Shown piece after piece: positions 7,253 through 13,409 of a stretch of DNA of 13,905 bases. Location: assembly GCA_947177105.1 (NCBI GenBank), contig CAMWTF010000025.1, positions 1 to 13,905 on the forward strand, read 5' to 3'. Position 1 is the stretch's first letter; every line of letters begins with the position of its first letter. The notes beneath the pieces were generated by a model. It saw only the letters and a list, made by a program, of their open reading frames with translations, was not told the DNA's origin and did not search any database. The stretch comes from an uncultured Lachnospiraceae bacterium (GTDB taxonomy: Bacteria; Bacillota; Clostridia; Lachnospirales; Lachnospiraceae). The translations under genes were made by a program, and so were the position numbers.

Positions 7253-7282
7253 GCAGGCAGCCGCTTGGAAAGAGGCTGCCTG
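7253..7282 (+). terminator. Probable terminator after the nucleoside phosphorylase gene
   Basis: CAGGCAGCC (7254-7262) pairs perfectly with GGCTGCCTG (7274-7282) around an 11-base loop, 21 bases after the stop. The following bases, ATTGTGTCTGT, are T-rich but not a clean run, so termination may be incomplete. Confidence 0.6.
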
Positions 7283-7391
7283 ATTGTGTCTGTCAGCAAA
7301 GAATTTTATTCATCAGCATGGGGCAGCAAAAATGCCCGTTCTTCTGCATGAAAATCAGCAAATAAATTTCTCAGTGAAAAGTATAAAAAAA

Positions 7392-7405
7392 TGTAGAAAT
7401 CTACA
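7392..7405 (+). promoter_or_regulatory. TGTAGA palindrome, possible operator
   Basis: TGTAGA (7392-7397) faces its exact reverse complement TCTACA (7400-7405) across 2 bases, and TGTAGA recurs at 7424-7429. Such a palindrome upstream of a transporter operon could bind a dimeric regulator. No regulator gene is next to it. Confidence 0.35.
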
Positions 7406-7478
7406 ACATTTTATGATAGACTTGTAGACAATGTATTTTTATATGGGCGCCGGCGGGAGTTTGTCATTTTTTGTATGG

Positions 7479-7506
7479 TTTCGCAGGCACTTTTATTTTA
7501 TATAAT
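7479..7506 (+). promoter_or_regulatory. Promoter candidate for potABCD
   Basis: A perfect TATAAT -10 box lies at 7501-7506 in an AT-rich run. The best -35 at suitable spacing is only TTTCGC (7479-7484, 16-base spacer), a poor match, so the promoter might need an activator. Transcription would start near 7513 and give a leader of about 120 bases that includes the hairpin at 7528-7559. Confidence 0.4.
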
Positions 7507-7527
7507 TTTCTTATGAAGGAATTGGCA

Positions 7528-7559
7528 CATTTCCGGGCAGTGTGCTGCCAGGGGAAATG
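7528..7559 (+). promoter_or_regulatory. Two-part hairpin in the potA leader
   Basis: CATTTCC (7528-7534) pairs with GGAAATG (7553-7559). Inside it, GGCAG (7536-7540) pairs with CTGCC (7545-7549) around a TGTG loop, with a small internal loop between the stems. GTTTCGCA at 7478-7485 could instead pair with TGCGAAAC at 7558-7565, which overlaps the lower stem by 2 bases. No T-run follows, so this is more likely an mRNA structure than a terminator. Confidence 0.45.
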
Positions 7560-7632
7560 CGAAACGAAAATCAGCATGTTGTCTGATTGCGCATTGAACA
7601 ATATGCGGAACTTAAATTAGGAGGAAACTGCG

Positions 7633-9081
7633 TTGAGCAACAGTACACAATCTGAACATTTTCTGGAATTTAAGTCTCTGTGCCGTGCCTTTGAGGACGG
7701 CTTTGTGGCGGTGAATGATTTTAACCTGACCATAAGACAGGGTGAGTTTGTGACTTTTCTGGGGCCCTCTGGCTGTGGCAAGACCACGACACTGCGGATG
7801 CTGGCCGGATTTGATCTGCCCAGCAGCGGCGAGATCCTGCTAAACGGTAATGATATTACCAAGCTGCCGCCCAACGAAAGACCCATCAACACGGTGTTCC
7901 AGCGTTATGCCCTGTTTCCTCATCTGAATATTTTCGACAACATTGCCTTTGGGCTCAAGCTAAAGAAGCTGCCCAGGGCAGAGGTGGTCAAAAAGGTGAA
8001 AAAGGCTTTGGAGATGGTGGATTTGGAGGGCTTTGAGTCCAGGACAGTGCAGACCCTCTCCGGCGGACAGCAGCAGAGGATTGCCATTGCCAGAGCCATA
8101 GTCAACGAGCCCCAGATATTGCTGCTGGATGAACCCCTGGGGGCGCTGGACCTAAAGATGCGCAAGGAGATGCAGCTGGAGCTGAAGAGTATGCATGACA
8201 AGCTGGGCATCACCTTTATCTATGTGACCCACGACCAGGAGGAGGCGCTGACCATGTCCGACAAGATTGTGGTTATGTCGGAGGGCAGAATCCAACAGGT
8301 GGGCGAGCCGGAGGATATCTACAACGAGCCGAGGAATGCCTTTGTGGCGGACTTTATCGGGGAGAGCAATATCTTTAACGGCATCATGACGGGAAAATAC
8401 AAGGTGCGTTTCTGCGGTGCGGAGTTCACCTGTGTGGACGATGTGGAGAACGGCGCCATGATCGATGCCGTGCTGCGGCCCGAGGATATCCAGATTACCC
8501 CGCCTGGGGAGGGCATTATCCAGGGAAAAGTAACCTCTGTGGTGTTTAAAGGCGTACACTATGAGATCACGGTGCAGTCGGGCAAGAACGAGATCGTGAT
8601 TCAGTCCACCCGCAAGGCCCAGGTGGGGAACCAGGTGGGACTCACCGTTGACCCGGAGGGCATCCACATTATGATCGCCGAAAACACGGTGAATAAATTC
8701 GAGGTGGGTGTAAAGAGCAGTTATCAGCTGGATTTCCTGGACGGGGACTTTGACTTTGATATCACCAGGCTGGTTCCCGGCTCTCATATGACGGACGGAG
8801 ATACGCTGGTGGATGCCCATGGGGATGAGGTGGACGCGTCAGCCCTGCGGGTCATTGTGTCTATCAAGCCGGAGGATATCGCTATGAGTGACGACGAGGA
8901 AGCTGGCGTGGTGAAAGGACATATCATCAACCTGATCTATAAAGGTGACCATTACCGCTACATAGTTCGAACAGACGAGGACGAGGATTTTATTGTGCGA
9001 GACGAATATCTGTGGAATATGGACGACTATGTGAGTCTGATTATTCCCAAGGATAAGCTGCAATATGCCCTGAAAAAATAA
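7633..9081 (+). CDS. potA: Spermidine/putrescine ABC transporter ATP-binding protein, extended C terminus
   Basis: PotA is the cytoplasmic ATPase that powers polyamine import through PotB/PotC. The ABC core is intact: Walker A GPSGCGKTT (44-52), Q-loop Gln90, signature LSGGQQQ (142-148), Walker B ILLLDEP (162-168) and switch histidine His200 in VTHDQEEAL. A TOBE-like domain starts near LRPEDIQI (281-288). A second related block starts near IKPEDIAM (411-418), after a linker of about 60 residues. The protein is 482 residues, against about 350-380 for typical PotA, and the extra length is this second block. It starts at TTG 7633, with AGGAGG at 7619-7624, 8 bases away; no better start is in reach. 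It heads the potABCD operon. Confidence 0.93.
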   Translation: MSNSTQSEHFLEFKSLCRAFEDGFVAVNDFNLTIRQGEFVTFLGPSGCGKTTTLRMLAGFDLPSSGEILLNGNDITKLPPNERPINTVFQRYALFPHLNIFDNIAFGLKLKKLPRAEVVKKVKKALEMVDLEGFESRTVQTLSGGQQQRIAIARAIVNEPQILLLDEPLGALDLKMRKEMQLELKSMHDKLGITFIYVTHDQEEALTMSDKIVVMSEGRIQQVGEPEDIYNEPRNAFVADFIGESNIFNGIMTGKYKVRFCGAEFTCVDDVENGAMIDAVLRPEDIQITPPGEGIIQGKVTSVVFKGVHYEITVQSGKNEIVIQSTRKAQVGNQVGLTVDPEGIHIMIAENTVNKFEVGVKSSYQLDFLDGDFDFDITRLVPGSHMTDGDTLVDAHGDEVDASALRVIVSIKPEDIAMSDDEEAGVVKGHIINLIYKGDHYRYIVRTDEDEDFIVRDEYLWNMDDYVSLIIPKDKLQYALKK

Positions 9082-9146
9082 TGGCGGGGCTGGGGCGGTC
9101 AGTCCCGTCACTTGACGAAAACTCAATAAATTACGGAGGAAGAGAA

Positions 9147-9947
9147 ATGGGAGTGTTTCGTTTTACCAGAAAACAGCTCTGTATCCCCTATGCGGTGTTT
9201 TTGCTCTGCTTTGTGGCGGCGCCGCTTCTGGTTATCATATACTACGCATTCACCAATGGGGAGGGGCAGTTTACTCTGAAAAATCTGACAGGTTTTTTTA
9301 CCAGCCCCTACACTATAGGCACATTGGCCTACAGCTTTGCCATCGCCGTGGTGACCACCTGTGTGTGCCTGCTGCTGGCATACCCCATTGCCTATATTCT
9401 GGCCAGAAGCCAATGGAGGCAGAAGTCGGTTATCGTATTAATGTTTGTCATGCCCATGTGGATCAATTTCACCCTGCGCATCACGGCGCTGAAAGAGATC
9501 CTGACCGTGCTCGAGGGGAATCTGGCGTTTCATCCGTTCCTCAACACCATCATCGGCATGACCTATGATTTTCTGCCATTTATGATCCTGCCCATGTATA
9601 CCACGCTGCTAAAGCTGGACAAAAGCCTGCTGGAGGCGGCGGCGGATCTGGGTGCAGGCCCGGTGCAGGTATTCTGCAAGGTGACACTGCCGCTGTCAGT
9701 TCCAGGAATTATCAGCGGCGTGGTCATGGTATTTTTGCCCTCCATGACCAACTATGTAGTGCTGGACATGCTGTACAACAGCACTTATATTATGGGCAGC
9801 CTGATTGGCAGCTTCTTCAGCGCCTATGACTGGCATAACGGCTCCATGATCGCCCTGATCCTGCTGCTTATAATCCTGGTTTTTACTCTGATTACGGATC
9901 GCTATGCGGAGGAAGACGCCGGGAACAGAGGAGGTGCCCTGCTATGA
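9147..9947 (+). CDS. potB: Polyamine ABC transporter permease PotB
   Basis: One of the two inner membrane permease subunits forming the polyamine channel. The 266-residue protein has about six hydrophobic segments, beginning with IPYAVFLLCFVAAPLLVII. The cytoplasmic EAA loop EAAADLGAGPVQVF (from residue 163), which docks on the PotA ATPase, is followed by VTLPLSVPGI. Start choice: GGAGG at 9135-9139 lies 7 bases before ATG 9147. The earlier ATG at 9081 overlaps the potA stop, has no ribosome binding site, and would add 22 residues of unlikely sequence. Its stop overlaps the potC start by 4 bases (ATGA), implying coupled translation of the two permeases. Confidence 0.94.
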   Translation: MGVFRFTRKQLCIPYAVFLLCFVAAPLLVIIYYAFTNGEGQFTLKNLTGFFTSPYTIGTLAYSFAIAVVTTCVCLLLAYPIAYILARSQWRQKSVIVLMFVMPMWINFTLRITALKEILTVLEGNLAFHPFLNTIIGMTYDFLPFMILPMYTTLLKLDKSLLEAAADLGAGPVQVFCKVTLPLSVPGIISGVVMVFLPSMTNYVVLDMLYNSTYIMGSLIGSFFSAYDWHNGSMIALILLLIILVFTLITDRYAEEDAGNRGGALL

Positions 9948-10750
9948 GAAAGGATTTGACGGGAAAGAATCTGCTTGGAAAAATATGCATCGGTGTGATG
10001 CTGTTTTTGCTGTATCTGCCCATTTTGGTGCTGGCTTTTTACAGCTTTACCACCTCCGCAAACATTGGCTCCGTCCACGGTTTTACCATGGATAATTATA
10101 TCAATCTGTTTTCCAACGAGGAATTGCGGGGGATGATTCTGGGCACGGTGCTGCTGGCATTTGGAGCGGCTTTTCTGGCTACGGCGCTGGGAACTCTGGG
10201 CGCTGTGGGCGCTTTCTATGCCAAAAAAGCGGCCAAGGGCTTTGTGGGTGTCATGAACCAGGTGCCGGTGATCAATGCGGATGTGGTGACGGGCTTTTCC
10301 GTGTGCATCATGCTGGTGGTAGTGCTGGGCGTTGACAAAAGCACCTTTGTGCCCTTGGTGATCGGCCATGTGGTATTGTGTGCCCCCTTTGTCTACCTGT
10401 CGGTGGTGCCTAAGTTAAAGCAGATGGATGCCAGCCTGTATGAGGCGGCCATGGATCTGGGGGCCACGCCCAGGCAGGCGCTGACCAAAGTGGTGCTGCC
10501 CCAGATACAGCCAGGCATTGTATCCGGCTTTGCTCTGGCAGTGACCCTGTCACTGGATGATTATTTTATAGCCAGTTACACCAAGCCGGCAACCTTTGAC
10601 ACCATCAGCACTTATGTGGTCAATGCCACCAAGGGCTCCCAGACAGAGATCAAGACGGCGCTGTGGGCGCTGTCCACGCTGATCTTTTTGATTGTGATTT
10701 TGGTGGTGGCAGTGATGAATCTGCCGGGCAGAAAGGCAAGTGGGGCGTAG
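9944..10750 (+). CDS. potC: Polyamine ABC transporter permease PotC
   Basis: The partner permease of PotB. The 268-residue protein begins with a basic stretch and a first membrane helix around VMLFLLYLPILVLAFYSF, and has about six helices in all. The EAA loop EAAMDLGATPRQAL (from residue 167) is followed by VVLPQIQPGI and the polyamine-permease-like LSLDDYFIASY. The C-terminal helix LIFLIVILVVAVMNL precedes a short basic tail. GAGGTG lies upstream of ATG 9944, inside potB. Its last bases already form part of the first hairpin of the repeat array that follows (10745-10913). Confidence 0.94.
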   Translation: MRKDLTGKNLLGKICIGVMLFLLYLPILVLAFYSFTTSANIGSVHGFTMDNYINLFSNEELRGMILGTVLLAFGAAFLATALGTLGAVGAFYAKKAAKGFVGVMNQVPVINADVVTGFSVCIMLVVVLGVDKSTFVPLVIGHVVLCAPFVYLSVVPKLKQMDASLYEAAMDLGATPRQALTKVVLPQIQPGIVSGFALAVTLSLDDYFIASYTKPATFDTISTYVVNATKGSQTEIKTALWALSTLIFLIVILVVAVMNLPGRKASGA

Positions 10751-10913
10751 CCCATGCTATGCAGGAGAAAGGGAAGTTTGGATGTTCCACATCCAAATAC
10801 GTATTAACGCAGTATCGCAGGCCAGCCTGCGATATGCAGGAACAAGGGAAGTTTGAATGTATAACATTCAAATACGTATTAACGCAATAACACGAGCGCA
10901 GTCCGTGTTATGC
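10745..10913 (+). repeat. Tandem structured repeat between potC and potD
   Basis: Two similar units start at 10760 and 10835, and a degenerate third starts at 10911 (periods 75 and 76). Over 56 aligned bases, units 1 and 2 differ at nine positions. Two hairpin types alternate. Type B: GCGTAGC/GCTATGC (10745-10762), GCA-G-TATCGCAGG/CCTGCGATATGC (10809-10837) and GCA-A-TAACACG/CGTGTTATGC (10884-10913). The inner stems differ in sequence, but the GCA/TGC base is kept. Type A: TTTGGATGT/ACATCCAAA (10777-10797) and TTTGAATGT/ACATTCAAA (10852-10872), perfect 9-bp stems that differ by a G-C to A-T pair swap. Each A stem runs into the palindrome AATACGTATT. The first hairpin overlaps the potC stop and the last abuts the potD ribosome binding site. 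Confidence 0.85.
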
Positions 10914-10928
10914 AGGAAAGAGGAAAGA

Positions 10929-12452
10929 TTGAAAAATAAAAAGAGATGGAAGGTCCCTGCCTTTTGCCTGGCCGCAGTTCTGCTGGCCGCATCCCTTGGC
11001 GGTTTTCCGCCTGCTCACAGAGGGCTTTACAATGTCCTGGCCAGGGAGGATGTGATCACCCTCCGGGTCTGCAACTGGGAGGAGTATATCGATCTGGGAG
11101 ACTGGGACGAAGAGGAGAGGATGGAGCTTGACAACGGCGTGGATATCCTGGGCGAGAATGCGTTGTATAAAGAGTTCGAGGACTGGTATTACGAGACTTA
11201 TGGAAAGAGAGTGCAGGTGGAGTATTCCTGCTTTGGCACCAATGAAGATCTGTACAATCAGCTGACACTGGGAGATACCTATGACCTGGTCTGCCCCTCC
11301 GACTACATGATTATGAAGCTGATGGCGGAGGGGGCGCTGGAGCCCTACTCGGAGGCTTTTTTTGACCAGGAGAAGGAAGAAAATTACTATCAAAGGGGGG
11401 TATCTCCCTATATTGCGCAGGTTTTTGCAGAGAACCAGATAGACGGGGAGAGCTGGGAGCGCTATGCCGCCGGTTATATGTGGGGGGTGACGGGTGTGCT
11501 CTATAACCCGGAGCTGATGACGCAGGAGGAGGCTTCCACCTGGGCGGTGTTTGCCAATCCGGATTTTTACCGGCAGATCACACTCAAGGACAATGTGCGG
11601 GACACCTATTTTTCCACGCTGGGCTATCTGCTGCAGGAACGGCTGACGGAGGAAACCTTTATCAATGCCCCTGACTATCATGAGAGACTGGGGGAGTTGA
11701 TGAATGACGTGTCGCCTGAGACCATCCGCGCGGTGGAAGAGCAGTTGGCAGGCATTATGGGGAATATTTATGCTCTGGAGACGGACAGCGGTAAGGCCGA
11801 CATGGTGACTGGCAAGATCATCGCCAACTATCAGTGGTCCGGGGATGCGGTATTTGCCATGGATCAGGCGGAGGAAGACGGCGTGTATTTGGAGTTTGCG
11901 GTACCTAAGGAGTGTACCAATCTCTGGTTTGACGGCTGGGTCATGCTAAAGAACGGCATCGGCGGCGATCTAGAGAAAAAGCAGGCGGCGGAGGCGTTTG
12001 TCAATTTTCTGTCCATACCGGAGAACGCAGTGCGGAATATGTACTATATCGGCTATACTTCCGCCATATCCGGCGGTGAGGACGACACGGTGTTTTCCTA
12101 TTTGAACTGGTGCTATGGGGCAGAGGAAGATGAGGAGGATACGGTGGCTTATCCCGTGGGTTATTTCTTCAGCGGAGATAACGAGGATGAGGACTATGTG
12201 GTTTACACCACCCGGGACCAGGTGGGCAGGCAGCTGTACACTCAGTATCCTTCTCGGGAAGTCATATCCAGGGCGGCAGTCATGTGGTATTTTAACGAGG
12301 AGGAAACCCGCAATATCAATCAGATGTGGATCAATATTCGATGTCTGGATGTGCGTGAGATTCCGCTGTGGTGCGTACTGCTTACCCTGTGTGTGCTGGC
12401 GGCGGTGGCGGCTGCGGTGATCCTGCACAAGAAAAATCATTATTATGAGTGA
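10929..12452 (+). CDS. potD: Polyamine-binding protein PotD with signal peptide and C-terminal membrane anchor
   Basis: The extracellular binding protein that delivers spermidine or putrescine to PotBC. Family features are LRVCNWEEYI near the N terminus, YDLVCPSDYMIMKLM, WSGDAVFAM and LWFDGWVMLKNG. At 507 residues it is much longer than classical PotD (about 350), with acidic insertions such as GAEEDEEDTV. The N terminus has KNKKRWK followed by a hydrophobic run but no lipobox cysteine. Instead the C terminus has a hydrophobic helix (IPLWCVLLTLCVLAAVAAAV) and a basic tail, so it is probably tethered to the membrane from that end. Start: TTG 10929 after AGAGGAAAG. The ATG at 10857 would place the repeat array inside the protein ahead of a signal peptide, which is unlikely. 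Confidence 0.88.
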   Translation: MKNKKRWKVPAFCLAAVLLAASLGGFPPAHRGLYNVLAREDVITLRVCNWEEYIDLGDWDEEERMELDNGVDILGENALYKEFEDWYYETYGKRVQVEYSCFGTNEDLYNQLTLGDTYDLVCPSDYMIMKLMAEGALEPYSEAFFDQEKEENYYQRGVSPYIAQVFAENQIDGESWERYAAGYMWGVTGVLYNPELMTQEEASTWAVFANPDFYRQITLKDNVRDTYFSTLGYLLQERLTEETFINAPDYHERLGELMNDVSPETIRAVEEQLAGIMGNIYALETDSGKADMVTGKIIANYQWSGDAVFAMDQAEEDGVYLEFAVPKECTNLWFDGWVMLKNGIGGDLEKKQAAEAFVNFLSIPENAVRNMYYIGYTSAISGGEDDTVFSYLNWCYGAEEDEEDTVAYPVGYFFSGDNEDEDYVVYTTRDQVGRQLYTQYPSREVISRAAVMWYFNEEETRNINQMWINIRCLDVREIPLWCVLLTLCVLAAVAAAVILHKKNHYYE

Positions 12453-12460
12453 AAAACCTG

Positions 12461-12489
12461 TTGACAAACCCGGGGAGCTTATGTATAAT
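12461..12489 (+). promoter_or_regulatory. Consensus sigma-A promoter for yceD-rpmF
   Basis: TTGACA at 12461-12466 and TATAAT at 12484-12489 are both perfect consensus hexamers with the ideal 17-base spacer. The promoter begins 9 bases after the potD stop, with no terminator between, so potABCD transcripts may run into it. Transcription should begin near 12496, about 43 bases before yceD. Confidence 0.9.
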
Positions 12490-12538
12490 GAAACAGTGTG
12501 CGGGAAAAGTCACACGAATATTATGCATAGGAGTCACT

Positions 12539-13063
12539 ATGTTCATTCATTTATCCGATGTGTTTACATCCGAGGGCAAACGTCTGGATGTGAATGCGGA
12601 ACTTGAGACGACAAGCTTTGACAATGGACGGGAGCGCTTTGAGATTATCTGCAAGTCCCCGGTTTCCATCGTTATCACGCACTTAGAGGCGGGTAAAATC
12701 CTGGTGAAGGCCGAACTGCAGCTTACTTTGCAGGCCGCCTGCGACAGGTGCCTGACAGAAGTGCCGGTGCAGCTTAAGCTACACACTGAGCGGATCGTTC
12801 TTTCACCGGAACTGGCAGCGGATGCGGAAGAAGCCGATGACCAGGGCTTTGTGGATGGATATGAGTTGGATGTGGAGGCTTTTGTGCATGATATGATTAT
12901 CGGTAACTGGCCTGCAAAGATTCTGTGCAAGGAAGACTGCAAGGGCATATGCCCTGTATGTGGACAGGATCGAAATGTGAGGGATTGCGGATGCGATAGC
13001 TTCGTTCCAGACCCACGGATGGCAGTGATACAGGATATATTCAATGCGAATAAGGAGGTGTAA
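12539..13063 (+). CDS. yceD: DUF177 / YceD family protein (23S rRNA accumulation)
   Basis: A 174-residue member of the DUF177 family, called YceD in E. coli and YlbN in Bacillus, linked to 23S rRNA accumulation. The family pattern is visible: an N-terminal beta-rich part, the CDRC pair (Cys68, Cys71) in LTLQAACDRCL, an acidic middle, and the C-terminal cysteine cluster LCKEDCKGICPVCG (Cys130, 134, 138, 141) followed by CGC (150, 152), probably metal-binding. AGGAG at 12529-12533 sets the start at ATG 12539. The in-frame ATG at 12449 lies inside potD and ahead of the promoter. It sits immediately before rpmF, the conserved order in many bacteria. Confidence 0.92.
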   Translation: MFIHLSDVFTSEGKRLDVNAELETTSFDNGRERFEIICKSPVSIVITHLEAGKILVKAELQLTLQAACDRCLTEVPVQLKLHTERIVLSPELAADAEEADDQGFVDGYELDVEAFVHDMIIGNWPAKILCKEDCKGICPVCGQDRNVRDCGCDSFVPDPRMAVIQDIFNANKEV

Positions 13064-13065
13064 CG

Positions 13066-13245
13066 ATGTCTATTTGTCCTAAGAATAAATCTTCCAGAGG
13101 CAGGAGAGATAAGAGAAGAGCGAATTGGAAGATGAGCGCTCCCGCCCTGGTAAAGTGCAGCAAGTGCGGCGCACTGATGATGCCTCACAGAGTATGTAAG
13201 GCTTGTGGTTCTTATAATAAGAAGCAGGTTGTAGAGGCTGACTAA
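13066..13245 (+). CDS. rpmF: 50S ribosomal protein L32
   Basis: A 59-residue ribosomal protein of the large subunit. It begins MSICPKNKSSRGRRDKRR, a very basic rRNA-binding tail. It then has KMSAPALVKCSKCG and CKACGSYN, two CxxC pairs (Cys31/34 and Cys44/47) that form the zinc ribbon of the zinc-containing L32 type. AGGAGG at 13053-13058, inside the end of yceD, is 7 bases from ATG 13066, and only 2 bases separate yceD from rpmF. It is transcribed from the consensus promoter at 12461 and followed by a strong terminator. Confidence 0.97.
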   Translation: MSICPKNKSSRGRRDKRRANWKMSAPALVKCSKCGALMMPHRVCKACGSYNKKQVVEAD

Positions 13246-13263
13246 TGGAATGTTCCATACGAT

Positions 13264-13299
13264 AAAAAAGATTTCTCCGCTTGCGGGGAAGTCTTTTTT
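13264..13299 (+). terminator. Strong rho-independent terminator after rpmF
   Basis: A long stem of about 16 pairs (A-run 13264-13269, then GATTTCTCCG against CGGGGAAGTC and the T-run 13294-13299) closes on a CTTG tetraloop at 13280-13283. It contains only G-U wobbles and no mismatch. The T-run of six follows the GC-rich part. It should stop the yceD-rpmF transcript 19 bases after the rpmF stop. Confidence 0.9.
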
Positions 13300-13318
13300 G
13301 TCATATGGGGATTGGTGC

Positions 13319-13347
13319 TTGATTTTTGCAGGTCGTTTTAGTATAGT
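13319..13347 (+). promoter_or_regulatory. Promoter candidate for plsX
   Basis: TTGATT (13319-13324) and TATAGT (13342-13347) lie 17 bases apart, just after the rpmF terminator. Transcription would start about 13354, giving a leader of about 55 bases before plsX. Confidence 0.6.
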
Positions 13348-13409
13348 AATAGATGGGTTTTTCTATGTAAAACAATATATGCGGAACTCTTATGAGGAGG
13401 AATCAGAAG

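Larger units (their letters stand above)
7283..7632 (+). promoter_or_regulatory. Leader region of the pot operon, non-coding
   Basis: About 350 bases with no credible gene. It is AT-rich and holds several small elements: a GGGCA/TGCCC hairpin at 7321-7337 with an A-rich loop, the TGTAGA palindrome at 7392-7405 with a third TGTAGA copy at 7424-7429, the GC palindrome CGCCGGCG near 7448-7455, a -10 candidate at 7501-7506, a long hairpin at 7528-7559, and CGCAT/ATGCG arms at 7590-7607. The potA ribosome binding site ends the region. This is much more structure than a plain spacer needs, which suggests regulation of polyamine uptake. Confidence 0.5.

Noticed and set aside
8152..8820. 222-codon open frame on the minus strand
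   Set aside because: Opposite potA, with no ribosome site and shadow-like composition.
9081..9146. Longer potB start at ATG 9081
   Set aside because: Overlaps the potA stop, lacks a ribosome site, and adds non-homologous residues before the first membrane helix.
10663..10890. Open frame giving a repeated peptide (MQEKGKFGC..., MQEQGKFEC...)
   Set aside because: It overlaps potC in another frame, and the peptide repeat only reflects the 75-base hairpin repeat, whose period is a multiple of three. The compensatory stem changes point to structure, not protein.
10745..10913. Possible CRISPR array
   Set aside because: Only two full units, the spacers are themselves palindromic hairpins, and there are no cas genes nearby.
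12449..12538. Longer yceD start at ATG 12449
   Set aside because: It lies upstream of the perfect promoter and inside potD; AGGAG points to ATG 12539.
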